From assembly GCA_947034895.1 (NCBI GenBank), contig OX344761.1:68509839-68573838 (forward strand): 64,000 nucleotides of DNA, written 5' to 3'. The stretch is from Rhytidiadelphus loreus. Its lineage: Eukaryota > Streptophyta > Bryopsida > Hypnales > Hylocomiaceae. Under the pieces are notes generated by a model that was not told the DNA's origin, did not search any database, and was given only the letters and a program-made list of their open reading frames with translations. Positions 11,534 through 23,823 of this stretch are shown piece after piece. Within the stretch, counting starts at the first letter, position 1. Every line of letters begins with the position of its first letter. Made by a program: the position numbers and the translations under genes.

Positions 11534-14456
11534 AATATCAAATCATTCTAAAATTCAAATCCTACTAGGATTCTTTTTAACTAAACTTCTTTACAAAATT
11601 ATAATCTTATAATTCACAATTACTATATATAATATTTAAATTTTTATTACCAATTATTTTATTTTTTATAATTTTAAGAAGAAGATTGTACTGATCGAAA
11701 ATGTATAGATAATAATTATAATTAGCTATTGAAGCATTTAAACCTAATGAAATCTATTCTCTTGTCTTTTAGATAAAATTTTGTAAAAATACTTGCAAAC
11801 TAAGAAAAACAATAGAATGATAAAGAAAAAAGAAAAAAAAGAAAAGAAAAACAATTTAATAGAGGGGTTTTTAGATTGTTAAGTTAATAGTTATTATGTT
11901 TTATTTGGACTTGATGTATTTTTATCAACAAAAGTATATAGTTTTTAGAAAAGGTGTCTCTTTGTAAAGGTTGCATCTTTTGAGCACTGAATTAAAAATA
12001 TGTAATATTTTGAACTTTTTTTATTGAAATAATATTTATTGAAATTCTATTTTAAAATATCCAATTGAAAAATTGTATAATTTTTTAATATTTTAAATTT
12101 AGAAATGATAGATTTTGTAGAATATTTTGAAAGTTTTAAATTTAAAATACCTTTTATTTTGCAAATATTATTTTATACTAATTAACTAATAACAACCTTA
12201 TTTTGTTTGTTGAACAAAATCTTAGTCTTAGGTGATTTGTCAAACTTGAAAGAGTGCTCACAATGAGAAGTTGTCTCTGGACCTCTTCTTCCAAAATATT
12301 TCCCAGATAGAGTTACAAATAATTAATGGTAATGCTTAAGTATAATTTTTTGTTTCCTAATATATCTCAAACTGATTACAAAGCTTTGAAAATCACTCCA
12401 ATCTTTATGAAAAGATTTTTATATATTTATAATTTATTACATTTTGTCAAAAAAACTCAGATTTTTCTTTTGTGAAATTTTTTATATATAGCTCTATGAA
12501 ATTATTCAATCCAAAGGAAATAATTGTGGTATTTTCAAAAAGTATAACATAGATTGTAAATGTTTCAAAATGTACATAGCCAAATTCTTTGAACTTGCTA
12601 CTTGACTTTGGGCAGCGATTTTGGGCAGAAAAAAAAAAATTAATATTTTTTTTATAAATTTTCTTAAAAGGATTGAATTGCCTTTCTGAATATTTATATT
12701 CAAAACTAAGATTGCTATTGTCAAACAAAAATTATAAGAGAAATAGCACAAAGTGTTTAGTATTGAAAAATGTATTATTTGGAGAAAGTGTTGGTGTTTT
12801 CATTCCTAAATATTATGCATTTTTTTACAAATCAATAGAAACCATAATTTTGATCAATAAAAAAATAAAAAAAATGTCAAAGATATAAATTTTATGTTTG
12901 GTGAATTTTAGAAGTTATATCTTCAAAATTCATTTGAAGATAATCTAAAGATAAGTTTTATAAATTTGACCATATAGATACTTTCTACTAGTCATGATTT
13001 ACATTATCTTTTTTGATGCAAACTTCAAAAAAATTATACAACTTATATTTTACAACACATTCATGTTTTGTGTAAACCCCTTAGACTTCTAGGGGTTAAA
13101 TAAGATCTAAAGGTCAAATTTTTGAAAAAACAATTATCCATTAATTATAAAAAAATAATCCATTGGTTATGGAAAATTACATTTTAGAGGTTATTTTAGA
13201 GGGAATACTTCTTAGATCTTTAGGAGTCAAATGTTTATAATGGGTTCAATTGGTATTTTGTATGTAACTTTCAAATCAAAGTTTAAACTACTCTTACTAG
13301 CATTTGTATTTAGCTTTTAATGTTTTATTTTTTAAGTAACTATATTTAGAAAAAAAATTGATTAATACTTTGTGTGTGCATTTCAATTGATGGTATAAAT
13401 TTATTAAATTTGTATACTAATTATTAAAAAAATTACTAAATACATCAAAATTGAGCATCTTCGTGGAAATTTACTAAAGAAATTTTGTTTTATGATACTA
13501 TATTTTTATTTTAATAAAATTGAATATTGGGTCCATAGATTATATATTTCATATCTACAGAAAAATAGTTTGTCAAATAGGAAGACCTATAATTTGTCCA
13601 AACTAACAAACTTTCTCAAGTTCAATTAGAATGTACAAAACATTTATAATTTTTTTATGAAAAATTAAATAAATTATAATTGACATTATATTCTATATGT
13701 ATAAAACTCTATTTAATTACCTTCAAATTTTTAAATGGATCTCAATGGAATCCAAATAATCATATATCCTTATTTTTTTATAATGATTTTTTCACGAACA
13801 ATAAAAATATCAAAATATGATAAGTTTATATTCCAATTTGTATGTATTGTATGCTTCCTTCCAATTTGGGTGGTTTTCTGCCTAATAATCAATTAAAGTG
13901 CAAAAAAAAAGTAGGCATCCACAAAAATATTAAAATTGAACAATTTAAAATATAATTAAAATGAGTTAGGCATCCATTCAAGCTATTCTTACAATTTTTG
14001 GATGGCCACATTTATCTAAACCCTTGGCTTGACCTTCAAACCCTAAACTCTCTATCTTGGAAGTAAGAGTTTTGTTAAACATCAAGGTGTTGTGTGTGAG
14101 AGTGTGCTTTAAAAATGTCAAAATAGCAAGGCAAAAAACTTTGCAATGTATATTACAAAGAAGACGTGCAAGATTGCGTGGAGCAAATTGAATTTCTCTG
14201 ACTTAGGTCATGTTTTAATATATATTTATTTTTTGGAGGTAAACTAAATCAATAATTTTTCCAAAAATTTGGCACACTTTTAATTACTTGTTTTCTGACC
14301 AAGTTGCTAGGAAGCTATAGTATATTAAAAAAATACATCATTGGGATTCTACTGCAGTAGAGGGCTGTGAGTTTCCTTGCCTTCCCAAACGCTGGAAACT
14401 CCGCCATGCAAGATGCTTATGTGGTCGAGAGACTACTACATTAATAAATATTTTAA
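11534..14456. other. AT-rich intergenic region with one dispersed repeat copy
   Basis: No gene is visible. About 12880-13101 is a copy of a dispersed element that ends CTTCTAGGGGTTAAA. An inverted related copy lies at 45940-46170: GATGCAAACTTCAAAAAAAT at 13016 mirrors TTTTTTTGAAGTTTGCATCA at 46000. Both also share a phrase like TTTGACCATA and a tract AAGATATAACTTC. The ends GGGGTTAAA resemble the TTTAACCCC termini found elsewhere in the window. Small open frames at 12447-12888 are unsupported. Confidence 0.5.
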
Positions 14457-14480
14457 AATTAATTAATTAATTAATTAATT
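14457..14480. repeat. (ATTA)n microsatellite
   Basis: Five to six uninterrupted AATT/ATTA units. A short inverted repeat (AGGCTGGTTC and GAACTAGCCT) follows at about 14502-14530. Confidence 0.9.
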
Positions 14481-16894
14481 TTTTTCTTTCTATACAACAA
14501 AGGCTGGTTCCCAACAATGAGAACTAGCCTGAAATGGCCCTCCCGAAGGACAAAATCCCATGTAATGATCCAAAATTCAATCATAGAATTTCCTTTGAAC
14601 AATTAATGATCACATATTTTTTCATTATATTACCTCTATCTTAAATTAATGTGCATTGATTTATGCTACTACACAATGATGAACATTGATAGTTATGTTG
14701 CAAATTTATTACATTCTAATTGAATGTAAACAATTAATTCTTAAACTTTAAACTATTGAATTTCTCAAATACCCCCAAAAGACGTCAAATATTCAAATTG
14801 TGAGATGGAACTTGTAACTATATAAAAATAATTATTTTTTAAGTAAATAAATTATAAAAAACTTATAATTTTTTCTATGTTTTCAAATACATTCTCCAAC
14901 AATAATTCAATTTTGGGAGTAAGATAGAAAGAAATTGGTTTTAATCTCTTAAAAACATTAGATGATTATCTATTACAGTAGTGTTTTAGTTACAAAGATT
15001 GATATTTTTCTTTTCAAAAATTCATTTCAATTTTGAAAAAAAAAATTCTAAATAGTATTTTCATATTTTAATTGCAAAATTTTAAAATATGCAAAATACA
15101 TGCAAAACACTACTAAGAATTTTTAATTTTTCTTAATATTTAGATTCTTTAAATAAACTTGTTGAAAATACATTTCAACAATAATTCAACTATTTGTCAT
15201 TTATAATTTGAAAATGACTCATAATATCTAATTACAAATATTTTCAAATGATGGGAACCTTGAATACATATGAGTAAAATGGATGAAGTAATAGTATAAG
15301 GGACATATGGAGGATTTTGTATTCCAATTTCCCAAATACCAAATGGTGGATGAACATTTACATTACAATGATTAGTCATTGTGATTTTCTAAAATATTAT
15401 GTTATTGACCTTCTACATTGACTTGAATTTGAATTTATTGACCCAATAAGATCATACCTTAGAAGATTCAGGTTTTTTCAAATATAAAAGTCACCTACTA
15501 TACACACCATTCATTAGTTGCAAAAAATTTATTCTAACCTTTACCTCTTTTACCTCTTGTTATACCTTTACAAGATTATTATAATCAATTGAACTTTAAG
15601 TATAACCTGCAATTCACCCAAGAAAAAATGATTATGGCATATTGTTATACATTATGATTAGAAATAAACTTTAACAAATTTATTTTATTGTTTAATCAAA
15701 TGATCACAATATAAATTCAATCACAGTCGTGAAGCCAATTGTTTTTTAATATAGTTACTAATTATTTTGCACAATTCATAAAGAATGATTACTTTTATAA
15801 ATTGAATCAAACAATGGTTAATAAACTAAAATAATGTACATATATCAATTTAATTTGGCAATATATATTTCTTAAAATATCACCCTTAAGTTAATTAAAT
15901 GATTTTGAATTAACATTGCTTCTAATTATCTAAATAAAATATATCATTAAAAAATGTATTTTGATACAATTAATTCAAAACTAACAATTATAATGATTGA
16001 CATTATGTGAAATTAATTGTTAACCTTAGCATTGCAACTCAAAAGCTTTGTTTGGATGATTGTTTCCGCCATGGCAAAATTGTATTCTCAATCAGTCATT
16101 TTTTTACTAAAATGTAAAGGCGGTATCCGTAGGCTCTCACGGATGTAAACACGAAGGACGCTTACTCCGGTAATGAGCTTGAGTTGCTTTGTCAACTTGA
16201 ATGTTCTTATGTCTTGAGTTGGGAAGAAACAAACCTATAATGGGCCAACTAGATGAACTAGCAATAAAACTTCGGACATAGGGAGTGAGTTTGATGATTA
16301 ATTGTTGCAATTTTACAAGACAATAAGTGGTGAATATTTTTATTTCCTTGTACAAAAGTTTTCCTTCAATCAAGCACCAATGATATATTTTGATAGCCAT
16401 CACTCGACATAACTTATATGGATATTTTTTAAGCCAAAGTCGTGCCTGGCTGCCACATGCAATTGATTCCATATTATAAGTCCTTGGATTTTTTCACTAA
16501 GTGTCTTAATAAATATTTTCTTATCTTGCCTCTAAATTAAATGAATTATTTTAAATTAACTCAACATAAGATCTAATTTGATTAATCTATTATTTTAAAA
16601 ATAAATAAAAAGGATAGTATTTTAAAACTAACTAATTTTATTGACATGAATGCTACAATTGAACAATCTTTTGCTACACAAACTTGTGTAATAAAAAATT
16701 AATTAATTTAATACTTGCCTAAATTCAATATTATCTTTTTAATCTTAGAATACAAAATGACTTGCAAAAATGTGACTTCTTATGAGAGGCTTGCTTATAA
16801 CATTTTCTATGAAGTAAGTTGGAAGTTGTAAATTTTATAAACTTGAACAAGAGGATTGAAATTTTTTGACTCCAAATCTAGTGCTTGCAAAACT
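14481..16894. other. Intergenic region downstream of the DRE2-like gene
   Basis: Nothing firm is visible. One minus-strand open frame at 16472-16137 (111 aa, beginning MESIACGSQARLWLKKYPYK) sits about 420 bp past the stop of the DRE2-like gene. I recognise no family and see no acceptor that would join it to that gene, which already has its own stop. A GC-richer patch lies at about 16060-16200. Treat the frame as unproven. Confidence 0.3.
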
Positions 16895-19600
16895 TCAATT
16901 TGACCAAATATTTGACTTAATGAAGGAGTATTGAGATTTAGAAAATACCTTTTCTAAATGCACAAAATTATTTGATTGTGCACATGTAGCACAACTGTAA
17001 GAGTTTGTGTAGGTGTACCTCTGCATAAATCATCCACCATTTAAAAAACCAAAGTCATAATGGATATTTTTTTGTTAATTGAATTAAAATCAACAATTCA
17101 AAATTTTTTCAAAGAACTTAAAGTAGATCTATCCAAGTTATAAAACGAAGTTCACAAAGATTGAAATTTACCTTTCTACTTTCCCAAGGTGGATATTCTG
17201 TTTGTTGTTGCCTTTCTTCTAATTCATAAAGTTGACTTGAGCAATATCTACAAGGCGTTTTACCACGACAAGTATGTATAGGTGTTTGTGGCTCTGCAAT
17301 TTGAAAAATGCATCTATAATTTAGTTTTTAAAGTAAGAATCCACTTTGAAATTTAAAAGTACAACAAAATGTTTAGAATGGATTCTAACCATGGTAAGAA
17401 GATGGAGTATCTCCTTCAGTGAGGACCTCTTCATCATCATCAACAAGTTCAAATTGGTCTTCATTTGCACAAACACTTGAAAGATCCAATTTAAAAGTTT
17501 GTTTATTAGGCTTTGGTTGGGTTTCTTCATGAAGACTCTTTTGATTGTATTGGTTGGAAGTAATAACCTTTGATAAACCTCGACTTGTAGGCAATGGAGT
17601 GTCACCTCCAGCTAAAATGTCTTTAGACACGTAATCTGTTTGTACCATGACCTCTGTTTGTCGATCATATGTGTAATGATAAGGGTCATATTTATCATTT
17701 CGGTCACGTATTATTTGTGTTGATACATTTACATCTCTATAAATTTTTGTGTCAGTTTGGGTTGTTGCTTCTATGTGATGGTCCTTTTCAATCTTACTTG
17801 CTTGATGTTCAATGTGCCTAGGAACTATTGGTGAAGCATATGTTACTTTATAATCTATCATTTCCAAAGCATCAACTAATAGTATTTAGATGTAAAGAAA
17901 ATTATATTTGAAAGCAATTCCCACTTCAAGTTGAAAAGTGTTTCAAAATTTTCATGATGAACTATATTTCTATATCAAATTTATAAATAAAATAAAGATA
18001 AATTGTGAGTCATAGAGTTATTAAAGTCATTGCAATGCCAAATATTTCTATATGCTTATAAATAATAGAATATTTAATTTTTCAATTATAAAAAGTAAAA
18101 AATAAAATTTTATATTTATTTCAATCTTCATTGTTCTATTTGTATACATTGATTGTAAATTAATGCATTTTATCAAACATATTTGCAATTAACTAGCATA
18201 TAGTGTTTGGATACTCAAAAGTAGGATGTGATCACCGGTATGAAGAAAAAATAATACTATACCTTGTTGACTATAATCATGATGATCATAAGTAACTTTC
18301 TTCTTGATAGCAAAAGTAGATCTTGAATCCCACATGGGCTTATTGCCTTTCGCCTAGAAACCAATACATTGATAAATTTAAAGAGGCAAAAGTTTGTGTC
18401 ATTTATAATAATTAATGTAGAAATTGAGTCAAACACTTTAAAAGCCTAAATGAACTTCTATTTTATTCTATTTAAAAAAAAAATTCTAATACATTCAACT
18501 AAAGTTGAAAATATTTCATAAACAAAATATCTTTTAGTTTTGAATAAAACTAAACTAACCGCAAAGGGCTTCAAAAGTGGACCATAGATGGAGGAAATAT
18601 GGGAAGGGGTGATGACTTTATATTCACTAGACAAGTCTACACCATACATAGGCTCTTCCATTTCTACATTTACAAATCCAGCTAAAAGCAAGCTTCGCTC
18701 TAAATTAGCCTTATCTTGTGCTGGAGTAGTACCTAATCTCTAGAGACATCCAAAATCCCCCAACCCAAATTTAGAAAGAATTGTAAATCAATCATCCAAT
18801 TTACAATGTAAAACTTGTCAATTTTCTAAATCATACATTCATCCACTCATATTGTGCTACATACTTTTACTTCAAATTGCTTAAACTTTTGTAACTTGTG
18901 CAAAATTTCAAACTTTTGCATGTTTTCAAATTATTAGCATTATTATACTCATCTACTATATTAGGATTTTGGACATTCACTTAGGAGGATTTCATTTTAA
19001 ATTGAATTCAAAAATATTCACAATGTAGTATTAAAAAATATTGTAATATCATATTTTTATAAGTAAAAAAGATTTTGTATTGAAATCTCTACTTTTAGGA
19101 TATGGTTTTCCACTCAACTTAGAAATTTGTTGAACTACATTCAATAGACTTGTTTGAATCCTAGTGATTTTAGTAAAAGAACCTTACCCTACGTTCTTCA
19201 TCAACAAGGTTTCTACTAATGAGAGGCTCTTGAATCCAGAAGTTGCCTCCATTTTTAAGGATTCGACCAACCTCCAAAAGCCATGTCCAATTGTGAAACC
19301 CTGGAGTCTCAGCCAAGGAAATGACCACCTCCACAGTTGATGTTTCAACATCCAACTTGCCTCCTACATATAAAAGTGAGCCATTAAACCTTAATTCCCT
19401 ATCTTTACTTCACACCAAATTCCAAACAAATGATGAGAAGTGATAGACAACTATTTACCAGTTTGAAGGAAATCGGTAAGTACAGTCAATGCAGTGCTTC
19501 CCAAAACTCTAGCACCATAAGTCCTAGTAGCCCACATGATAATAGATGATGGCAAAGTTGGAAGATCTGTCACCAATAAAACTGCTGACGTGGAGGTCAT
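16895..19600 (-). CDS. Anamorsin/DRE2-like protein, 440 aa, long inserted linker and degenerate Fe-S motifs
   Basis: Seven minus-strand exons join in frame (1323 nt): 19600-19459, 19363-19188, 18739-18560, 18353-18263, 17875-17390, 17293-17172 and 17020-16895, all GT-AG. Residues 1-166 resemble the methyltransferase-like domain of DRE2 (STVEVVISLAETPGF, EVGRILKNGG, LERSLLLAGFVNVE). Residues 167-184 (KGNKPMWDSRSTFAIKKK) match the conserved KPSW...SFALKK block of the family. Exon 5 adds about 150 linker residues ending in an acidic block (FELVDDDEEVLTEGD, 338-352) like the one before the clusters in plant DRE2. The first cluster motif reads C367-x5-C-x2-C-x-S, so its last Cys is Ser. In the second motif only C409-x2-C412 remains; Tyr/Arg stand where the other CX2C is expected. 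DRE2 carries electrons from a TAH18-type reductase in cytosolic Fe-S assembly. This copy probably cannot bind both clusters, so it is a divergent paralogue. Confidence 0.7.
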
Positions 19601-19670
19601 CTTTCCACAAATTTGAAGGAAATTTGGATTGCTCTAAACTTGGCGTTCAACCCCATCAAACAAAGGATTT

Positions 19671-19682
19671 AAATTTATAAAT
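19671..19682 (-). promoter_or_regulatory. Possible TATA element of the DRE2-like gene
   Basis: On the minus strand ATTTATAAATTT lies about 75 bp upstream of the ATG at 19600. Distance and composition fit a core promoter, but such strings are common in this AT-rich DNA. Confidence 0.25.
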
Positions 19683-22507
19683 GAGGCTTTCAACTCCATG
19701 GAATCCACCATTCACAATAACAAATTGGTACTTATTGTCTTTGTTATGATTCTATATCCGATTGCATTACAATCAATCATCATTTTATCATTGTATTCCT
19801 CCACTTTGAGGTCATACATAATCAAATGTTGTAAGCATTTCAATTCCAACTTTAACCTTAACTTCATTTTTGAAATGTAGATATCACTTTTACATGTTTT
19901 GAATTCATAAATTTTCCATCAATCTATGGAGAGTTGGCACATTGCATGCAAAAAAGTGGAAATTAGAGTACTTGGAATAGATTTTTGTTCAATGATTCAC
20001 ATTGGAATAGATTCATTAGATTACCGTGGCAAAAAAATCCTAGGGCTATACAAGCAACAAAGAGAAGGTATGAAGGAAAAGAAGGGGTGTGTCTGTTTAA
20101 AGAATTGGACATGGAAAGGTCTTAGATAGACTTTCTATGCCACATTACACAAAGTTTATAGTATTTTGGGCTATAGATAGGTACACAAATTACTATGTAA
20201 TCAAAATTAGTATTGAAGAGTCCAAAATATGCAATTTTATAAACAAACTAATTTATAAGCAAGGAAATGAAGGTTGTTTGATATTACACAAGGGAAGGGT
20301 AATATCATATTGTGTATAATACAATATCACAAATCATATTTTATACATATTGTAGCATAATGTTTATGGTATTGGAATATCTCAAAAGAGCAAGAAACAC
20401 ATGCATTAGCAAAAAAAATATAAAGGAAAGGTACTTTCTTGTAGTAATGATAAATGTTTTTTAAATATAATTTAATTATTGGAATGATTTGAACTTACCA
20501 AGGACCACTCTTCATTGTGCAAGAATTTTTTTGGAAACAATAGATAAACTTCTAGATATGGCTTTTTTAATATTCCATTGTGTATAATACTTGACAATTT
20601 CAAGCAAAAATAATTTTCCTTGTATATAATTCATTTTCAAACTACTATATATTCAAACTCAATTTTGACCTTCTAAAGGATTTCAATTTGTGTAAAAGCT
20701 ATTAAATTAGAAAAAGCATATAAAAGCATATCTAGTAAGCATTATATGTTTTTTTGGCCTCTAAGAGATTGTTTTGGGGTTGTTATCTAAGTTGTAAACT
20801 ATGGTAGCACAATCAAATTATTAAATATAAAAAAACAAAACAAAACAAAACAAAACACTATTATTATTTAAAATATTTAAAAATTAATTAAATATTATTT
20901 TTTGATGTGGTAGTCTCTTGACCATATTAGATTATTGATGTGGTTTGGTTCCTACATTCCCCATATTTGTGGAACTATTTGAGAACTCATAGTCTTCCAA
21001 AGGCCTGAAAAAACATCTAATAAATGTATTATGTTGACTCTACTTGAAAATTGAGTCAATTATATAAAGTCAATTGGTTTATTTCATTTTCAAGTTAAGT
21101 GAATTTTACTATAATTATTTCCAATTATTTCCAATTATATTCCTAATTTAAGATTTTTTTAAAACATTGTGAGGTTTTCCAAGGTAATTTAAGTCTTTGA
21201 AAAATAAATGAATGATCCAAAATTTTTAGGGAATTATATTGATTTCACTTTCTTTTCCAAAATTGAAACAATTACAACTTGGTAAGAACAATATGACTTT
21301 GTCTTTTAAAATAGAAGAATTGATTTTTATTATTCTACTATATTGGCCAAATCAAATATAAAAACAAAAATTTAACTACAAGGTTATTGGTTATAGTATT
21401 TAGAAATTAAAGAGTGGGATATTTCCATCTATTGTTTTTCCAAGTATTAAGCTCAAAAAACAAATTAGATTCAAGCTTGCTCTTACTTTCAATTATGCTT
21501 TCATTTGTTGTGTAAGCCTTTCAAAATCCAAAAGGTCTTCAAGGGGTCTTTATTTTAATTCAACTACAAATTCATATTAGAAATAATTCGTGCTTCAAAT
21601 GTCTAACAAGCTTTTTCTACAATGATTTTTCTTTTTAAATTATCCATTTGTAATTTTATGAAGATTCCATGTTATATAAGAATATTAACATCAATTTTGA
21701 ATATAAATGAATAATATTTTGTCTACAAATTAAATATTCAAATACATGTTTCAAATTTTTGTAGATTTTTTATGACTTTTTTTACTTTTGGGATATTTGA
21801 AAAAAATCAATTAAAATATTTGCATACTTCATACTAGAAATTTCTACAATATGATTTTTTTATAAATATATCACATTGGAGTTTTGAATGTACCAATGGT
21901 GCATATGATGCTATTAGAACCATATGCTATTTTAGCTAATAAATTAATTACTAATTCCACAAACGTTCAAAAAATATAAAAGTCTTGAGTTAAATATTAA
22001 ATATCCTTAGAAGAAAATTTATTAAAAGAATTTAAAAGAATTTTAGTTTCCTCCAAAATGCAATCAATTGGTAATTGCACCCAATTACGACACCTTTCTA
22101 AAAACAACCCCTTAACATACTTGACTAAAACATGTAGCCTTTGTTTATGAGAGTCTTGGGTTGCTTTTGGAGGCATCTATTTTCAACACTTCAGAAAATC
22201 TGTAGTTAATATAGTTTTTTCAAAAAAAGCTTGAATTTTTTTATCTGTTCTTTTGACTTTCAAATAGATCCAAAAAATATTGTAATATATCAATATCAAT
22301 AGAAAGAAGAATGAATGATATGAATAAATGATGTAGATATATTGGAAGAGTTTTAATTGTTTGTAATAAATTTTCAAAAGTAGTTTCATTATCTTTAGGT
22401 TGAGCACTTTGAGGTAAAATGGTTGTTTTATAGACCCTCTAAATTAATTGTACCTAATTGTGTCTCCTTTCTAAAATGAACCCTATTGGTCCAAAATGAC
22501 CCTAAAC
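19683..22507. other. AT-rich intergenic region with dispersed repeats
   Basis: No supported gene. An (AAAAC)n run lies at about 20829-20858. At 22120-22290 is one copy of a dispersed repeat that also occurs at 22742-22925 and 48103-48265: all three share an AGAGT(C/T) phrase, TATTTTCAACA, then TCTTTTGAC and an AGATTC/AGATCC phrase. A stretch at 21950-22080 resembles 36600-36740 (shared AACTAATTCCACAAA and AAATGCAATCAA). The small frames at 19698-20319 have no recognisable homology. Confidence 0.45.
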
Positions 22508-22734
22508 TACTATGGGTGATGGCACAAGAGGTAGGGACCTTTGGATAGCATCCATGAGGTTGCTAGTTCGATACCCCATGTTGACTTTGCTCGCGTGGTG
22601 GTGTGGTGTGTGTTCCACTTTTTGTGTCTTGACGGGGCATCCATGGCCTGTAATTCCGGTTGTCGTGGTTGTGTCGTGTTAGTCTTTGCTGCGACCCTCA
22701 AAGGTTGTATGTTTCAAAAAAAATAAAAAATAAA
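22508..22734 (+). mobile_element. tRNA-derived SINE-like element
   Basis: Two RNA polymerase III promoter boxes are visible: A box TGGCACAAGAGG at 22520-22531 (fits TRGYNNAnnnGG) and B box GTTCGATAC at 22566-22574 (fits GWTCRANNC), 34 nt apart as in tRNA. The body continues for about 140 bp of GC-richer unrelated sequence and ends in an A-rich tail at 22715-22734. This is the usual layout of a plant SINE. I could not find a convincing target-site duplication or a full tRNA cloverleaf. It lies between two direct copies of a dispersed repeat. Confidence 0.65.
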
Positions 22735-23394
22735 CCCTACATATTCTTGCAAAGAATGTACTACTTTTATGCATAAGAGTTGAAGGTTGCTTTAGGGTGC
22801 ACCTATTTTCAACATTTTGAAAATGTATAGTTTATTCTTATACTCTTACAAGAAATGCAAAAAAAGAGACTTCATATAATCTTCTTTTGACTTCCAACAA
22901 GATTCACCAAAAAAATTAAGAATTTTTTTAACGGGAACAATGTTTTATTGTTTAATCATACGCAATTTGGTATAGTTATTTTAACCATGTAGTTCCCAAA
23001 AGTTCATAATTTAAACAATGAACATAGTGCTTTGGTGAGATGATTTGCCCAAACAAATTACTTTTCATTCATCCAAAACAAATACCTTGTCATTGTCCCT
23101 ATAACATTAGTACACTTTTTGAGTAAAATACCTACTAAAATTTCTTATCAATGCAAAGCCTCCTCCCTTTGCACTCCACATCCAAAAATTCTTGATTCTT
23201 TAAGAAGTATCCCTTCTTCATATCCAATTTGATAAATTAAATTGAGAATCTTTATTTTGTATTTTATAAAGATATATAAGCAAAAATATGATGATGAGAT
23301 TCAAAAAATAATTTAGGCATAAATTGGTCCAATGGTAGCTTTTCATGGATCCTCCACCCTAGAGTTTTGTGGAAACAATAATAATGACCAAAAG
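22735..23394. other. Intergenic, second copy of a dispersed repeat
   Basis: 22742-22925 is a copy of the repeat also seen at 22120-22290 and 48103-48265. The remainder up to the GC shift near 23395 shows nothing I can identify. Confidence 0.45.
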
Positions 23395-23823
23395 AGATCG
23401 ATGGGGAAGGGTAGGGCTCCGCCATCGCCATAGCCGTCCGTCGCCATTTGCGAACCTCGCTTGAAGAAGCTGTCGCAGGCTTCTTCTTCCCCTCGGCAAT
23501 CCGGCGACACCTTGTCTACACTCTACTAGTTTGCTCAATCCCTCGCAGCTCTCAAGAATTTTTTCCTTCTCTTGGGATCGCTCTCAATCAGGTACTAATA
23601 ATAAACAATCAGCCTCCCTTCTTTGATTCTCCAATTTTCTCATTCAGTGGTTGCGATCTGGGGTTTCCAGATCTGATGCTCACAGCTCTTTGATCTGATG
23701 TGTGGGAGGCTAGGGTTTGGTTATTCGTGGAGCTCAAGCGCGGAGAGCAAAATCGAGGAGTTGCGGAGGGGATTGTAGGGAGTTTGGCGATTGGGAGGCG
23801 ATTTGAGAGAGCCCCGGGGAGAG
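23395..23823 (+). promoter_or_regulatory. Probable 5' leader of the TM9SF gene
   Basis: Composition changes abruptly near 23395 from AT-rich to about 55% GC with pyrimidine tracts, as expected for a transcribed leader. A short upstream ORF (11 codons, 23401-23433, MGKGRAPPSP) lies in it if transcription starts before 23401. CAATCAG followed by GTACTAATAA at about 23591 could be a leader intron donor. The transcription start cannot be placed from sequence alone. Confidence 0.45.

Noticed and set aside
22510..22590. tRNA gene
   Set aside because: The A and B boxes are present but I could not form an acceptor stem or full cloverleaf, and the sequence runs on to an A-rich tail; a SINE head fits better.
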